This document shows positions 53,090 through 61,897 of a DNA stretch of 64,000 bases, piece by piece. The stretch lies in assembly GCF_002355855.1 (NCBI RefSeq), contig NZ_AP017655.1, positions 310,001 to 374,000 of the forward strand, written 5' to 3'. The DNA is from Sphingobium cloacae. Lineage in GTDB: Bacteria; Pseudomonadota; Alphaproteobacteria; Sphingomonadales; Sphingomonadaceae. Within the stretch, counting starts at the first letter, position 1. Each line of letters opens with the position of its first letter. The notes under the pieces were generated by a model, which saw only the letters and a list, made by a program, of their open reading frames with translations, made no database searches and was not told where the DNA came from. Both the position numbers and the translations under genes were made by a program.

Positions 53090-54325
53090 CTAGTTCAATG
53101 CGCGGGCCAGCACCAGTCGGCGGTCGACGATCACATCGTCGATCGCGCTCACTTCGAAAAGGGCTTCGAACCTGGCCGCGCCGGCAATTCTGGCGTCGAT
53201 AGCGCGCAATTGCGCCGGATCGGAGACCAGCGCGGCCATGCTCTCCACGCCGGTATCCCCGATGCCGCCGATCACGACGATGACATTGCCGGACGGGCCG
53301 GAAAACCTCCCGATATATCCATAGTCCTTCCGCGGCGCGCGGGTCTTCCCCGGCTCCGGATCGGCCAGATAATGCCGGCCCGATGACGTATCGACCAGTT
53401 CGTTATAGGCGCCGCCGGGCCGCAGCCGGGAAGCGCGGAACAGGGGCGCGGCGATCGGCCCCAGGCTGGAAAGCCGGCCGACATAGACAATGCTGTTGGT
53501 CGCCAGCATGTTCGGGTCCAGCTTCGAAGAGATCGCGATGGGCAGGGCGCCGGCCGACGCCATGCCGAGGCCCGACAGGATATCCTGAATATCCCATGCG
53601 GCAATTGCGGTGCCGGAAGGGGAGAAGTTCAGGTCGAGATCGTAAAGACGGTAAAAATCTTCGGGATGCGTCTTCAGATGTTGTCCCAGATCCTCGCGCG
53701 AACTGATCTCGGGGTCGAGGATGATGCGGCTGATCTGTTTCTGGTCACGGGTTTCCGCGACCATGAAGGAGCTTCCCGCCACGATCAGGGGAGGCGGGCC
53801 GCTGGCGATCGAGCGCCAGAAGGCCGTCGCTCCCAGTGCCCGGGCGCGCGGGTCGGCTTCCTTGCGCGGCGAGACGGCCCACAGGACAAGGGCCGCCGCG
53901 ATGACGAGGGCGACGACGCCCGCTATGACGGCCGTGCGCCGCGACGGCAGGGGCGGACGCCATGGCAGCCGCCGCCCATAGACCACGGCTCCGGGGCCCG
54001 ATCCCAGGACGATCCGATATTCCCCCTTCGGGATCATGAGCCGGGGGCCGGTCTTGCCGGCATAGAATTCGTCGAGCCGTTTGCGCAGGCGATGCACATA
54101 GACGCGCACCGTGGAGTCGGCCGCATTTTCGCGAATCCCGTCATCGCCGAAAACCGCGAGCGCGATTTCGACCTCCTTGGGCGATCGGTCGTCCTGCGAT
54201 CGTTCGACCAGGAAATCGAACAGGCGCAGGAATACCGTCGACCGTCCCGCGGCGAGCGCGATCCGGACCTGCGCCACTGCGTCGTCAAACGCCTGGACTG
54301 ACTCCGGGGCGTCCCCTGAATGCAA
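53090..54325 (-). CDS. Membrane-anchored winged-helix (CadC/ToxR-like) regulator, second copy
   Basis: 411 residues. Winged helix at about 20-110 (NAADSTVRVYVHRLRKRLDEFYAG, ending IPKGEYRIVLG), membrane helix at about 130-150 (AVIAGVVALVIAAALVLWAV), then a periplasmic domain with ATAFWRSI, NSIVYVGRLSSLGPIAAPLF and RKDYGYIGRFSGPSGNVIVVIGG. These blocks match the protein at 45179 in order, so the two are paralogs with a shared sensor fold. Upstream lies TGTAACGG-TTGTGAACGG (54443-54460), likely its own control site. The antiporter gene is divergent. Confidence 0.8.
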   Translation of the reverse strand: MHSGDAPESVQAFDDAVAQVRIALAAGRSTVFLRLFDFLVERSQDDRSPKEVEIALAVFGDDGIRENAADSTVRVYVHRLRKRLDEFYAGKTGPRLMIPKGEYRIVLGSGPGAVVYGRRLPWRPPLPSRRTAVIAGVVALVIAAALVLWAVSPRKEADPRARALGATAFWRSIASGPPPLIVAGSSFMVAETRDQKQISRIILDPEISSREDLGQHLKTHPEDFYRLYDLDLNFSPSGTAIAAWDIQDILSGLGMASAGALPIAISSKLDPNMLATNSIVYVGRLSSLGPIAAPLFRASRLRPGGAYNELVDTSSGRHYLADPEPGKTRAPRKDYGYIGRFSGPSGNVIVVIGGIGDTGVESMAALVSDPAQLRAIDARIAGAARFEALFEVSAIDDVIVDRRLVLARALN

Positions 54326-54442
54326 ATTATCCTCCCAAGAATGCCGACCCCGAACCGGCTCGGCCTGTTCTGTGCAAAAGCGTAGCGGTGTCGCGGCGGA
54401 TCACAAGCAGAAGCTCGGATTCGCTGGCGATTGATCTTGACC

Positions 54443-54460
54443 TGTAACGGTTGTGAACGG
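54443..54460. promoter_or_regulatory. TGTAACGG/TGTGAACGG box before the second winged-helix gene
   Basis: TGTAACGGTTGTGAACGG at 54443-54460 holds two GTAACGG/TGAACGG half-sites 10 bp apart and contains GTTGTGAA (54450-54457), which also occurs twice near 45021-45050. It lies between the divergent regulator (start 54325) and antiporter (start 54612). Confidence 0.5.
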
Positions 54461-54611
54461 TTAGAACAGGTGGAAAATTGGCTTTTTTACGATGCGGCGA
54501 TGCGGGCTCGCCAGGGGTTCTGGGCCGTCGGCGCGCTGCCCGGCCCGATCCGCCGCCATAATTTCAAATCTGCCGGTTACCATCGCCCTGCTTGGCGGTT
54601 ATGAAGCCATC

Positions 54612-56465
54612 ATGGAGCAACAGGCACTCGTTATCGCGCTGATCGGCGTTCTTGGCATCGGCGCGCAGTGGGTCGCATGGCGCACCGGTTGGCCCGCCAT
54701 CGCGCTGATGCTGGCGGCGGGCGTCATCGCCGGCCCGGTCACGGGACTTATCCAGCCCGAACGCACATTCGGCGAGATGCTGGAGCCGATGGTGTCGATC
54801 GCGGTCGCCCTCATCCTGTTCGAGGGAGGTTTGAGCCTCAATTTCCGGGAGTTGCGCAAGACCGAAGGCGCGGTCACGCGGCTGGTGCTGATCGGCGTGC
54901 CGATCGGATGGATATTGGGGGCGGTCGCCTGCTACTATGTCGCGGGACTGGTCTGGCCGGTCGCCATCCTGTTCGCGGGCATATTGGTGGTGACCGGCCC
55001 GACCGTCGTCCTGCCCCTGCTGCGCCAGAGCAATGTCGCGCCGCGTCCGCGCGCCATCCTGAAATGGGAAGCGATCGTCAATGATCCCTTCGGCGCGCTT
55101 TGCGCCGTCCTGACCTATGAATATCTGCGGCGGTCGGAGGATGGAGGCACCTTGCTGGCCGTGGTCCTTTCGCTGATCGGCGCGGCGGTGGTGGCCGGCC
55201 TGATTGGCTATGGCATGGCCCGCGCCATCGCCTGGGCCTTCCCGCGCGGCCATGTGCCCGAATATCTCAAGGCCCCGGTGCTGCTGGTGTCGGTCATCGG
55301 CGCTTTCGTGCTTTCCAATCTGGTGCAGCAGGAAACCGGCCTGCTCGCCGTCACCATCATGGGCATCGCCATCGCCAATATGCGGCTCGATTCCATGCGC
55401 GACATCCATCCGTTCAAGGAAAATATCACGGTTCTCCTGATTTCCGGCGTGTTCGTGCTGCTTTCCGCCTCGCTCAACCTGGAAGTGCTGCGCCAGTTCG
55501 AATGGCGCTTCCTCGCTTTCCTGCTCGCGCTGCTCTTTCTGGTGCGGCCGGCCACGGTCCTGCTCAGCCTGGCCTTCAGCCGGGTGCCGTGGAACGAGCG
55601 GCTGCTGGTCGCCTGGATCGCGCCGCGCGGCATCGTCGCGGTGGCGGTGTCCGGCCTGTTCGCGCTGCGGCTCGACCGGATCGGCTATAGCGACGGCAGC
55701 ATCCTCGTCACGCTGTCCTTCTCGGTCGTGGTGGCGACCATCCTGGCCCACGGCTTCAGCATCGGACGGGTCGCGCGCTGGCTCAAGGTGACGGGCGCGG
55801 ATGAAAAAGGGCTGCTGATCGTCGGCGCGACGCCCTGGAGCCTGGAACTGGCGGGCCAGCTCAAGCAGGTGGGCGTGCCGGTGACGATCAGCGACACGAG
55901 CTGGAACCGGCTGGCGCCCGCGCGGCAGGCGGGTCTCGATACCTATCATGGCGAGATCCTGTCGGAATCGACCGAGGAGCGCCTGGACTTCAACCGTTTT
56001 CAGGTGCTGGCGGCGACATCCGACAACGAAGCCTATAATGCCCTGGTATGCAGCGAGTTCGCGCCGGACATCGGCCGGGACGCGGTCTACCAGCTAGGGG
56101 ACGCCAGCGAACAGGACGACCATCGCAGCCTGCCCGAAGCCCTGCGTGGGCGCGCCATGTTCACCTCCGGCCTTGGCGTGGAGGAGATATTGGCGCGGGA
56201 GAAGGCGGGCTGGGTCTTCCGCAAGACGAAGATCAGCGAGCAGTTTGATTTCGAGGCGGCGCAGCAGGCCCTGCCCGAAGGGAGCGACATGCTGCTGCTC
56301 ATCCGCCGCGACGGCAAGCTGCTCTTCTTCACCCATGCCACGCGGCCCACGCCGCAACCGGGAGACACCATCCTGTCCTACGTTCCCTTCCGCCACGCGG
56401 AGCAGGCCGGGGAGGGGCAGGGCAAACCGGATGAGGACGATAGCAGGAGCAGGATTCCGGCATGA
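54612..56465 (+). CDS. Na+/H+ (cation/proton) antiporter, CPA1 type with C-terminal TrkA-like domain
   Basis: 617 residues. About 12 membrane helices in the first 400 residues, with ALILFEGGLSLNFRELRK, VVTGPTVVLPLLRQS, KWEAIVNDPFGALCAVL and WIAPRGIVAVAVSGLFAL as CPA1 family motifs (ND for ion binding). From about 395 a cytoplasmic RCK/TrkA-N-like domain follows (GLLIVGATPWSLELAGQLKQVG), for regulation by nucleotide or ligand. It exchanges protons for Na+ or K+. The ATG at 54612 is chosen; the frame is open from 54492. The stop overlaps the OmpA-like gene by 4 bases. Confidence 0.88.
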   Translation: MEQQALVIALIGVLGIGAQWVAWRTGWPAIALMLAAGVIAGPVTGLIQPERTFGEMLEPMVSIAVALILFEGGLSLNFRELRKTEGAVTRLVLIGVPIGWILGAVACYYVAGLVWPVAILFAGILVVTGPTVVLPLLRQSNVAPRPRAILKWEAIVNDPFGALCAVLTYEYLRRSEDGGTLLAVVLSLIGAAVVAGLIGYGMARAIAWAFPRGHVPEYLKAPVLLVSVIGAFVLSNLVQQETGLLAVTIMGIAIANMRLDSMRDIHPFKENITVLLISGVFVLLSASLNLEVLRQFEWRFLAFLLALLFLVRPATVLLSLAFSRVPWNERLLVAWIAPRGIVAVAVSGLFALRLDRIGYSDGSILVTLSFSVVVATILAHGFSIGRVARWLKVTGADEKGLLIVGATPWSLELAGQLKQVGVPVTISDTSWNRLAPARQAGLDTYHGEILSESTEERLDFNRFQVLAATSDNEAYNALVCSEFAPDIGRDAVYQLGDASEQDDHRSLPEALRGRAMFTSGLGVEEILAREKAGWVFRKTKISEQFDFEAAQQALPEGSDMLLLIRRDGKLLFFTHATRPTPQPGDTILSYVPFRHAEQAGEGQGKPDEDDSRSRIPA

Positions 56466-57070
56466 AAAGACAAGCGATCATCTGTGCGCTCACCTCGGCG
56501 TTGGCGCTCGCGGCTTGCGGCCCGGCAGGGCGCGACAAGGAGGATGCGGCCGGCAATATCTCGAACGATGCGCCGGGCAATCTGGCATCGCCCGTGGCAA
56601 GCTCGAACGCGGCGGAACCGCCGGGCAAGTCGATCATCCGTCCTTCCATCGTGGACGCGCCCGCATCGGCGTCCAGGGCCGAGCCGGTTTCGATCACCAT
56701 TCCCTTTCCCGATCGCGGCATGAAGCTGGATGCGGAAGGACAGGACCGGATCGACAAGCTGCTGGCCGAACCCGTCATGGCCGAAGAGGGGCCGATCATC
56801 CTGCGCGGCCATAGCGATGCGCGCGGATCGGACGCCGATAATCTGGCGGCGTCCCGGCACCGGGCGGAGGCCGTGAAGGACTATCTCTTGTCCAGGGGCG
56901 TGGCGCAGGATCGCATCTCCATCATCGCCCTGGGCGAATATCGGCCCGTTGCGCCGAGCGCCAAGGCCGATGGCAGTGACGATCCCGAAGGCCGGGCCAA
57001 GAACAGGAGGGTCGAGATAGAGGTTGGCCTGCCGCCGCCGGTCATCGATCCTGCCCCGCCAGGCGAGTGA
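56462..57070 (+). CDS. OmpA-family outer-membrane lipoprotein
   Basis: 202 residues. Lipoprotein signal with Cys in ALALAACGPAG, a flexible Ala/Pro/Asn linker, and a C-terminal OmpA peptidoglycan-binding domain (about 85-185: IILRGHSDARGSDADNLAASRHRAEAVKDYL, ending AKNRRVEIEV). It ties the outer membrane to the wall. It starts within the antiporter stop (ATGA), so the two are coupled, an unusual pair that may link envelope stress and ion balance. Confidence 0.88.
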   Translation: MKRQAIICALTSALALAACGPAGRDKEDAAGNISNDAPGNLASPVASSNAAEPPGKSIIRPSIVDAPASASRAEPVSITIPFPDRGMKLDAEGQDRIDKLLAEPVMAEEGPIILRGHSDARGSDADNLAASRHRAEAVKDYLLSRGVAQDRISIIALGEYRPVAPSAKADGSDDPEGRAKNRRVEIEVGLPPPVIDPAPPGE

Positions 57071-57334
57071 GGCCCAACCCTGAAGCTGGTCCGCCTTCTC
57101 CGAAACGCCGGCGGGCTTTGTCCTCCTCATCCTCTCCAGCGGACCATGACTGAGCCCGTCGCCGGGCACGGGCAATAAAGACTTATGCCCTTGTGCAGGT
57201 TCGTGCCCGGCACATGCCGCGATGATGATCGGCGGCGCCGCGAAGAAATGGCAGGGCCACTGAACCGGCACTGCAATCAAAATGTCATCATGGCCTTCTA
57301 GCAGGCGGCAATCAGAGAATCGAAGGATGATCCC
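57071..57334. other. Intergenic leader with a nested hairpin before the phosphate permease
   Basis: No gene. GCCGGGCACG (57161-57170) pairs perfectly with CGTGCCCGGC (57202-57211), and inside it GGGCA (57170-57174) pairs with TGCCC (57186-57190). It lies about 125-175 bases before the PiT gene. It could end the OmpA transcript or be a structured leader of the transporter; no known riboswitch class was recognised. Confidence 0.5.
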
Positions 57335-58942
57335 ATGAACGCCACTGCCGCGCTGCCGGGCCCTGCTGTCCGCCCCGAACTCGACCGGGGGTTGGGGATC
57401 GCCGGGACGATCGGATTCGGCGCGGCGCTGCTCGCGGCCATCCTGTACGTCGCCTACAGCATCTATGCGGACGCCAGCGCGGCGGGCGTGCCGACCACCA
57501 CCTATCTGCCCTTCATCCTGCTGTTCATCGCGCTGCTGATCGCGCTGGGCTTCGAATTCGTGAACGGCTTCCATGACACCGCCAATGCGGTGGCGACGGT
57601 GATCTACACCCATGCCATGCCTGCCCATGTGGCGGTGATATGGTCGGGCTTCTTCAATTTCCTCGGCGTCCTGCTGTCGACCGGCGTCGTCGCCTTCGGC
57701 ATCGTGTCGCTGCTCCCCGTCGAACTGATCCTGCGCGTGGGGTCCAGCGCGGGCTTCGCGATGGTCTTCGCGCTGCTGATCGCCGCGATCGTCTGGAACC
57801 TTGCGACCTGGTGGCTGGGCATCCCCTCGTCCAGTTCGCATACGCTGATCGGTTCGATCATCGGCGTGGGCGTCGCTAACGCTATGATGCACGGCAAGAG
57901 CGGCACGTCGGGCGTGGACTGGAGCAAGGCGACCGAAATCGGGCAGGCGCTGCTGTTCTCGCCGCTGATCGGTTTCGGCGTCGCCGCGCTGCTGTTCCTC
58001 GCCATGAAGGTGCTGATCCGCAACAAGGCTCTCTATGAGGAGCCGAAGGACGGCCTGCCCCCGCCATTCTGGATTCGCGGCCTGCTGATCTTCACCTGCA
58101 CCGGCGTCAGCTTCGCCCATGGGTCGAATGACGGACAGAAGGGCATGGGCCTCATCATGCTGATCCTCATCGGCACCGTGCCGACCGCCTATGCGCTCAA
58201 CCGCGCTGTTCCGGCCCATTATACGGCGCAGTTCCATGCGAACTCGATGGCCGCCGCCAATGCGGTGGGCGCTGCCCCGCTGCCCGATGCGTCCTCTGAA
58301 AAAGCGCGCGCGCAGATGACTGCCTATATCGCCGACAAGCGCTATACGGCCGAAACCCTGCCCGCGCTCGGCGTGCTGATCCGCGACGTGGACAGGCAGG
58401 TCGGCGACTATGGCTCGCTGGCGAAGGTGCCCGCCGCCGCCGTCGGCAACATCCGCAACGACATGTATCTCGCCTCCGAAGCGATCAAGCGGCTCGGCAA
58501 GGAAAAGACGGCGCCGCTGCCGGAAGCCGGCATGCAGACCCTCTCGACCTACAAGGGGTCGCTGGACGTCGGCACGCGCTTCATCCCGGTCTGGGTCAAG
58601 GTCGCCGTGGCCTTCGCGCTGGGGCTGGGCACCATGGTCGGCTGGAAGCGGATCGTGGTGACGGTCGGGGAGAAGATCGGCAAGTCGCATCTCACCTATG
58701 CGCAGGGCGCCTCGGCCGAGATCGTCGCCATGGCCACCATCTTCGGCGCGGATCATCTGGGCCTGCCGGTTTCGACCACCCATGTCCTCTCCTCCGGCGT
58801 GGCGGGGACGATGGCGGCGAACAGGTCCGGCCTTCAGATGAGCACGATCCGCAACCTGCTGATGGCCTGGGTGCTGACGCTGCCTGTGTCGATCGGCCTG
58901 GCGGGCGGGCTTTACATCGTCTTTTCCCGCCTCTTCGGCTGA
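57335..58942 (+). CDS. Inorganic phosphate transporter, PiT family
   Basis: 535 residues with about 10-12 helices. Both PiT signatures are present: GFEFVNGFHDTANAVATVIYT in the N-terminal half and SFAHGSNDGQKGMGLIM in the C-terminal half. It imports phosphate (as metal phosphate) with protons. A long soluble loop (about 290-400) separates the halves. The stop TGA (58940-58942) is followed after 12 bases by the CorA-type gene in the same frame; PPK2 lies beyond. Together these form a phosphate/Mg/polyphosphate neighbourhood. Confidence 0.95.
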   Translation: MNATAALPGPAVRPELDRGLGIAGTIGFGAALLAAILYVAYSIYADASAAGVPTTTYLPFILLFIALLIALGFEFVNGFHDTANAVATVIYTHAMPAHVAVIWSGFFNFLGVLLSTGVVAFGIVSLLPVELILRVGSSAGFAMVFALLIAAIVWNLATWWLGIPSSSSHTLIGSIIGVGVANAMMHGKSGTSGVDWSKATEIGQALLFSPLIGFGVAALLFLAMKVLIRNKALYEEPKDGLPPPFWIRGLLIFTCTGVSFAHGSNDGQKGMGLIMLILIGTVPTAYALNRAVPAHYTAQFHANSMAAANAVGAAPLPDASSEKARAQMTAYIADKRYTAETLPALGVLIRDVDRQVGDYGSLAKVPAAAVGNIRNDMYLASEAIKRLGKEKTAPLPEAGMQTLSTYKGSLDVGTRFIPVWVKVAVAFALGLGTMVGWKRIVVTVGEKIGKSHLTYAQGASAEIVAMATIFGADHLGLPVSTTHVLSSGVAGTMAANRSGLQMSTIRNLLMAWVLTLPVSIGLAGGLYIVFSRLFG

Positions 58943-58954
58943 CGGAGGCCGCAT

Positions 58955-59953
58955 ACGGACGATTTCTCCGATCTTTTCGCGCCCGGCGGATCGACCGCGC
59001 CGGGCCTGATCTGGGGACTGGATTTCTCCCCCGCCGGGATCGTCGCCGTCCGGCACTGCGACGATCCCGTCTCGGGCGGGTTCCGCTGGCTGCACCTCAA
59101 CCTTGCCGACCATGGCACCCGCCTCTTCATCGAGCAGGCCGATTTCCTTCCGGCGGCGGTGAAGGAACTGCTGCTTTCCCCTGACGCCCACCAGCGCTCG
59201 CTGGTGGACGGGCAGGCGGTCGGCTGCGTCCTGCATGATTTCGAGCGCGACTTCGACGCCGAGCAGACGGAGCGGATCGGCGCGCTGCGCCTGGCGCTGA
59301 TGCCCGGCCTGATGCTCACCACGCGTGTCCACCCGCTGCGTTCGGCCGATATCGCCCGCGGCAAGCTCGAACGCGGCGGCGCGATCGAAGGACCGGCGCA
59401 GGCGCTCGATCTTCTCGTGAGCGCCATCGGCGGCAATATCCTGAACATCGGTCACGCGCTGGCCCGCGACGTGCAGCAGGCGGAAGACGATTTTCTCGAA
59501 GGCCATCACACCCCCACGGCCCGCGATCTGGTCCATATCCGGCGCAGGCTGGCGCAGGTCCATCGCCTGCTGTCGGGCATGCGCGGCGTGTTCCAGCGGC
59601 TGGAGGAGGATGAGGAACTGCCCGCCGATCTGCTGCCGACGATAGAAAAGCAGGTGCAGCGCATCCAGTCGCTGGACGCCGATATATTGGCCGTGCAGGC
59701 CCAGCTACGCCTGCTGCGCGAGGAAGTGGACATCCAGCAGGCGCAGCGCACCAACCAGAATCTCTACATCCTTTCCATCGTCACGGCGCTGATGCTGCCC
59801 GCGACGCTGGTGACGGGCATTTTCGGGATGAACACGGGCGGCATGCCCTGGGCGAGCGCGGGGCACGGCACGTTGCTGGCGACCGGCCTGGCAGGATCGG
59901 CGGCGGCGGCGACCTATATGCTGCTGCGTTGGATGGGCTTCATGCGCCAGTGA
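58955..59953 (+). CDS. CorA/ZntB-type divalent cation transporter with apparent ACG start
   Basis: 332 residues. A soluble N-terminal domain (GLIWGLDFSPAGIVAVRHC, then WLHLNLADHG), a long helix region, and two C-terminal membrane helices with the family GMN motif (TGIFGMNTGG). It transports Mg2+ or Zn2+. The reading frame has no ATG, GTG or TTG before a GTG at 59159, which would cut off the N-terminal domain. The sequence GGAGG (58944-58948) stands 6 bases before ACG at 58955, so I take ACG as the start: either a real rare start codon or a mutated ATG. Confidence 0.82.
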   Translation, partial: TDDFSDLFAPGGSTAPGLIWGLDFSPAGIVAVRHCDDPVSGGFRWLHLNLADHGTRLFIEQADFLPAAVKELLLSPDAHQRSLVDGQAVGCVLHDFERDFDAEQTERIGALRLALMPGLMLTTRVHPLRSADIARGKLERGGAIEGPAQALDLLVSAIGGNILNIGHALARDVQQAEDDFLEGHHTPTARDLVHIRRRLAQVHRLLSGMRGVFQRLEEDEELPADLLPTIEKQVQRIQSLDADILAVQAQLRLLREEVDIQQAQRTNQNLYILSIVTALMLPATLVTGIFGMNTGGMPWASAGHGTLLATGLAGSAAAATYMLLRWMGFMRQ

Positions 59954-59969
59954 CGCCGCGTCCCATCCG

Positions 59970-60896
59970 CTAATAACGGTCGGGAACGATCATCTCTTCG
60001 GGAACGGGATGCCGGATATAGTCGGCATGGCGCACGCGATCGGGCAGCGTCACGGTCGACTTGGGCACATCCTCATAGGGAATCTGCTCCAGCAGGTGCG
60101 CGATGCAGTTGAGCCGCGCCCGCTTCTTGTCGACCGCCTCGACCACCCACCAGGGCGCTTCGGGGATATGGGTATGTTCCAGCATCGCTTCCTTGGCGCG
60201 GGTATAATCCTCCCACCGGCGGCGGGATTCCACGTCCATGGGCGACAGCTTCCATTGCTTGAGCGGATCGTGGATCCGCATGGCGAAGCGAAACTGCTGC
60301 TCCTCATCGGTGATGGAGAACCAGTATTTGATGAGGATGATGCCCGACCGCACCAGCATCCGCTCGAATTCCGGCACGGACCGGAAGAACTCCTCCACAT
60401 CGTCGTCGCTGCAAAAGCCCATGACCTTTTCCACGCCGGCGCGATTATACCAGCTCCGGTCGAACAGCACGATCTCGCCCGCGGCTGGCAGATGGGCGGT
60501 ATAGCGCTGGAAATACCATTGGGTCCGCTCCCGCTCATTGGGCGCGGGGAGGGCGGCGACCCGGCAGACGCGGGGATTGAGCCGCTGCGTGATCCGCTTG
60601 ATCGCGCCGCCCTTGCCCGCGGAGTCGCGCCCTTCGAAGATCACGACGACCTTCAATCCCTTGTGCACCACCCAGTCCTGAAGCCTGACCAGCTCATGCT
60701 GGAGACGGAAAAGCTCGCGGAAATAGGTGCGCCGTTCCAACTGCTCCCGTTCCGGATGATCCTCCATGTCCGCAAACATGGTTTCCAGCCGGCTCTCGTC
60801 GATCTCCATCTCCAGTTCCTCGTCGAAACTGTCGGCGATCTCCTGTTTCACGCGATCCATGGAGAAGGAGGAAGAAGAGGCGTTGGAAAAGGTCAT
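59970..60896 (-). CDS. ppk2: Polyphosphate kinase 2 (PPK2)
   Basis: 308 residues. Walker A (IFEGRDSAGKGGAIKRITQRLNP), Walker B/lid region (IVLFDRSWYNRAGVEKVMGF) and C-terminal WWVVEAVDKKRARLNCIAHLL are those of class I PPK2, which makes nucleoside triphosphates from diphosphates with polyphosphate. It is convergent with the CorA-type gene, 16 bases apart. The ATG at 60896 is the first plausible start; the frame is open to 61079, but that stretch has no family similarity. Confidence 0.93.
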   Translation of the reverse strand: MTFSNASSSSFSMDRVKQEIADSFDEELEMEIDESRLETMFADMEDHPEREQLERRTYFRELFRLQHELVRLQDWVVHKGLKVVVIFEGRDSAGKGGAIKRITQRLNPRVCRVAALPAPNERERTQWYFQRYTAHLPAAGEIVLFDRSWYNRAGVEKVMGFCSDDDVEEFFRSVPEFERMLVRSGIILIKYWFSITDEEQQFRFAMRIHDPLKQWKLSPMDVESRRRWEDYTRAKEAMLEHTHIPEAPWWVVEAVDKKRARLNCIAHLLEQIPYEDVPKSTVTLPDRVRHADYIRHPVPEEMIVPDRY

Positions 60897-61096
60897 GACA
60901 GCGGCATCCACGAAAAGTCTGGAAATGCCCTGCCATCCTATCGTGACATTCTGTTGACGGCGCGCGGGACGCGGCCATCGCGGCCGATCGCAAAGGGGGG
61001 CAGGGGAACATGATCCTCGCCGCCCCCGCCATCCCATCGTCATCGCGGTGCAGATGGACAGTCGCGGCGGCGTCATCATCCGGTCAAGGGCGTGTC

Positions 61097-61440
61097 ATGC
61101 CAGGCTGGCAAAAGCGCCGCATGTTGAACCCTATCGACCGTTGCGTACGCATCCCCTCGGCCGACAAGGCCCGGCTGCGCCTTCTCTTTCTCGCCAAACA
61201 TGCGCGGGCAAGCGGGAATCCCGACGCGGTCGACGGCAATCACGCCCTTTATCATCATGAGATGCGGGCGACGCTGGAGGAGATCGGTCTCGATATCCGG
61301 GTCGCCGACAGTTACGACGCCTTGTTCGAGCGGCCCGACGCCGATTTCGTCGTCACCCTTCTCAATCGCGGCGGCTTCCAGAATAGCGAGATGATGGCGC
61401 CGCTGCTGCTGAGCTGGCGGGACGTGCCGCATCTGGGCGC
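61097..61440 (+). pseudogene. ATP-grasp (D-Ala-D-Ala ligase-like) N-terminal fragment
   Basis: Residues after 61097 read MPGWQKRRMLNPIDRCVRI, then RLRLLFLAKHARASGNPDAVDGNHALYHHEMRATLEEIGLDI and NSEMMAPLLLSWRDVPHLGA, the start of an ATP-grasp enzyme of the phosphoribosylglycinamide/D-Ala ligase type. After about 110 residues the match stops; the ATP-grasp core and end are missing. At 61428-61441 the sequence passes into the tail of another gene (PepSY-type). Alternative start ATG 61121. Confidence 0.7.
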
Positions 61441-61568
61441 TGCTCGATCTCGTGACGATCGTCGTGCTGGGCAGCGGCCTCTACCTGTGGTTCGCAAGGC
61501 GGCACCGCGCGGGAGCGAGCGAGCCGGCGGATACTTCGGTCGCGCCGCAGATGCAGGCCGCCGAATGA
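61428..61568 (+). pseudogene. PepSY-associated membrane protein, C-terminal fragment
   Basis: In the frame one base away from the ATP-grasp fragment, 61428-61568 encodes IWALLDLVTIVVLGSGLYLW plus FARR and a short acidic tail ending AAE-stop. This is the last helix and tail of a PepSY-associated membrane protein from a siderophore/TonB operon. The N-terminal 300 or more residues are gone, lost at the junction with the ATP-grasp gene. The stop overlaps the next ATG (ATGA), as an intact operon would. Confidence 0.65.
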
Positions 61569-61798
61569 AGACCGCGCGACCATCTTTCCATCGCCAGTGG
61601 GGCTGGCCGACCGGTATGGCCGTGCTGTCGATGTTCGGACTGCTGTCCGCCCTGCTGGGCGAAGGCGGGATATGGTGGTGGCTGTCCTGGGCGACGCCGG
61701 CGGCGCCCTTGCTGGTGATCATCTATCACGGGAATCAAACCCGTGTTTCAGCCGTGAGAGAGCAGTTGAAATACGTCGATGAATATCCATGTATATAA
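61565..61798 (+). CDS. Small two-helix membrane protein, C-terminus probably replaced
   Basis: 77 residues: two hydrophobic stretches (about 16-32 and 37-50: MAVLSMFGLLSALLGEGG, LSWATPAAPLLVIIYH). This is the small protein that commonly follows PepSY proteins in iron-uptake operons. The usual end comes soon after the second helix (I..W.R); here it continues as NQTRVSAVREQLKYVDEYPCI into AT-rich sequence, so the island boundary likely replaced the tail near 61735. Possibly not functional. Confidence 0.6.
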   Translation: MKTARPSFHRQWGWPTGMAVLSMFGLLSALLGEGGIWWWLSWATPAAPLLVIIYHGNQTRVSAVREQLKYVDEYPCI

Positions 61799-61897
61799 GT
61801 AAAATCAACAACTTGAGTTGCATTCGTATTTGGAGGTGTACCCCGATTTTGGTATGTTTATGGACGACGTATGAACGACGTTTTTGGAGCTACGACC

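Noticed and set aside
58940..58942. PiT and CorA as one protein by stop-codon readthrough
   Set aside because: The strong ribosome site directly before ACG explains a separate start better; kept only as a side possibility.
56378..59563. Minus-strand open frame of 1061 codons opposite the antiporter end, OmpA, PiT and CorA genes
   Set aside because: It is a GC3 shadow: no domain, extreme Arg/Asp/Gln composition, and it covers four clear plus-strand genes.
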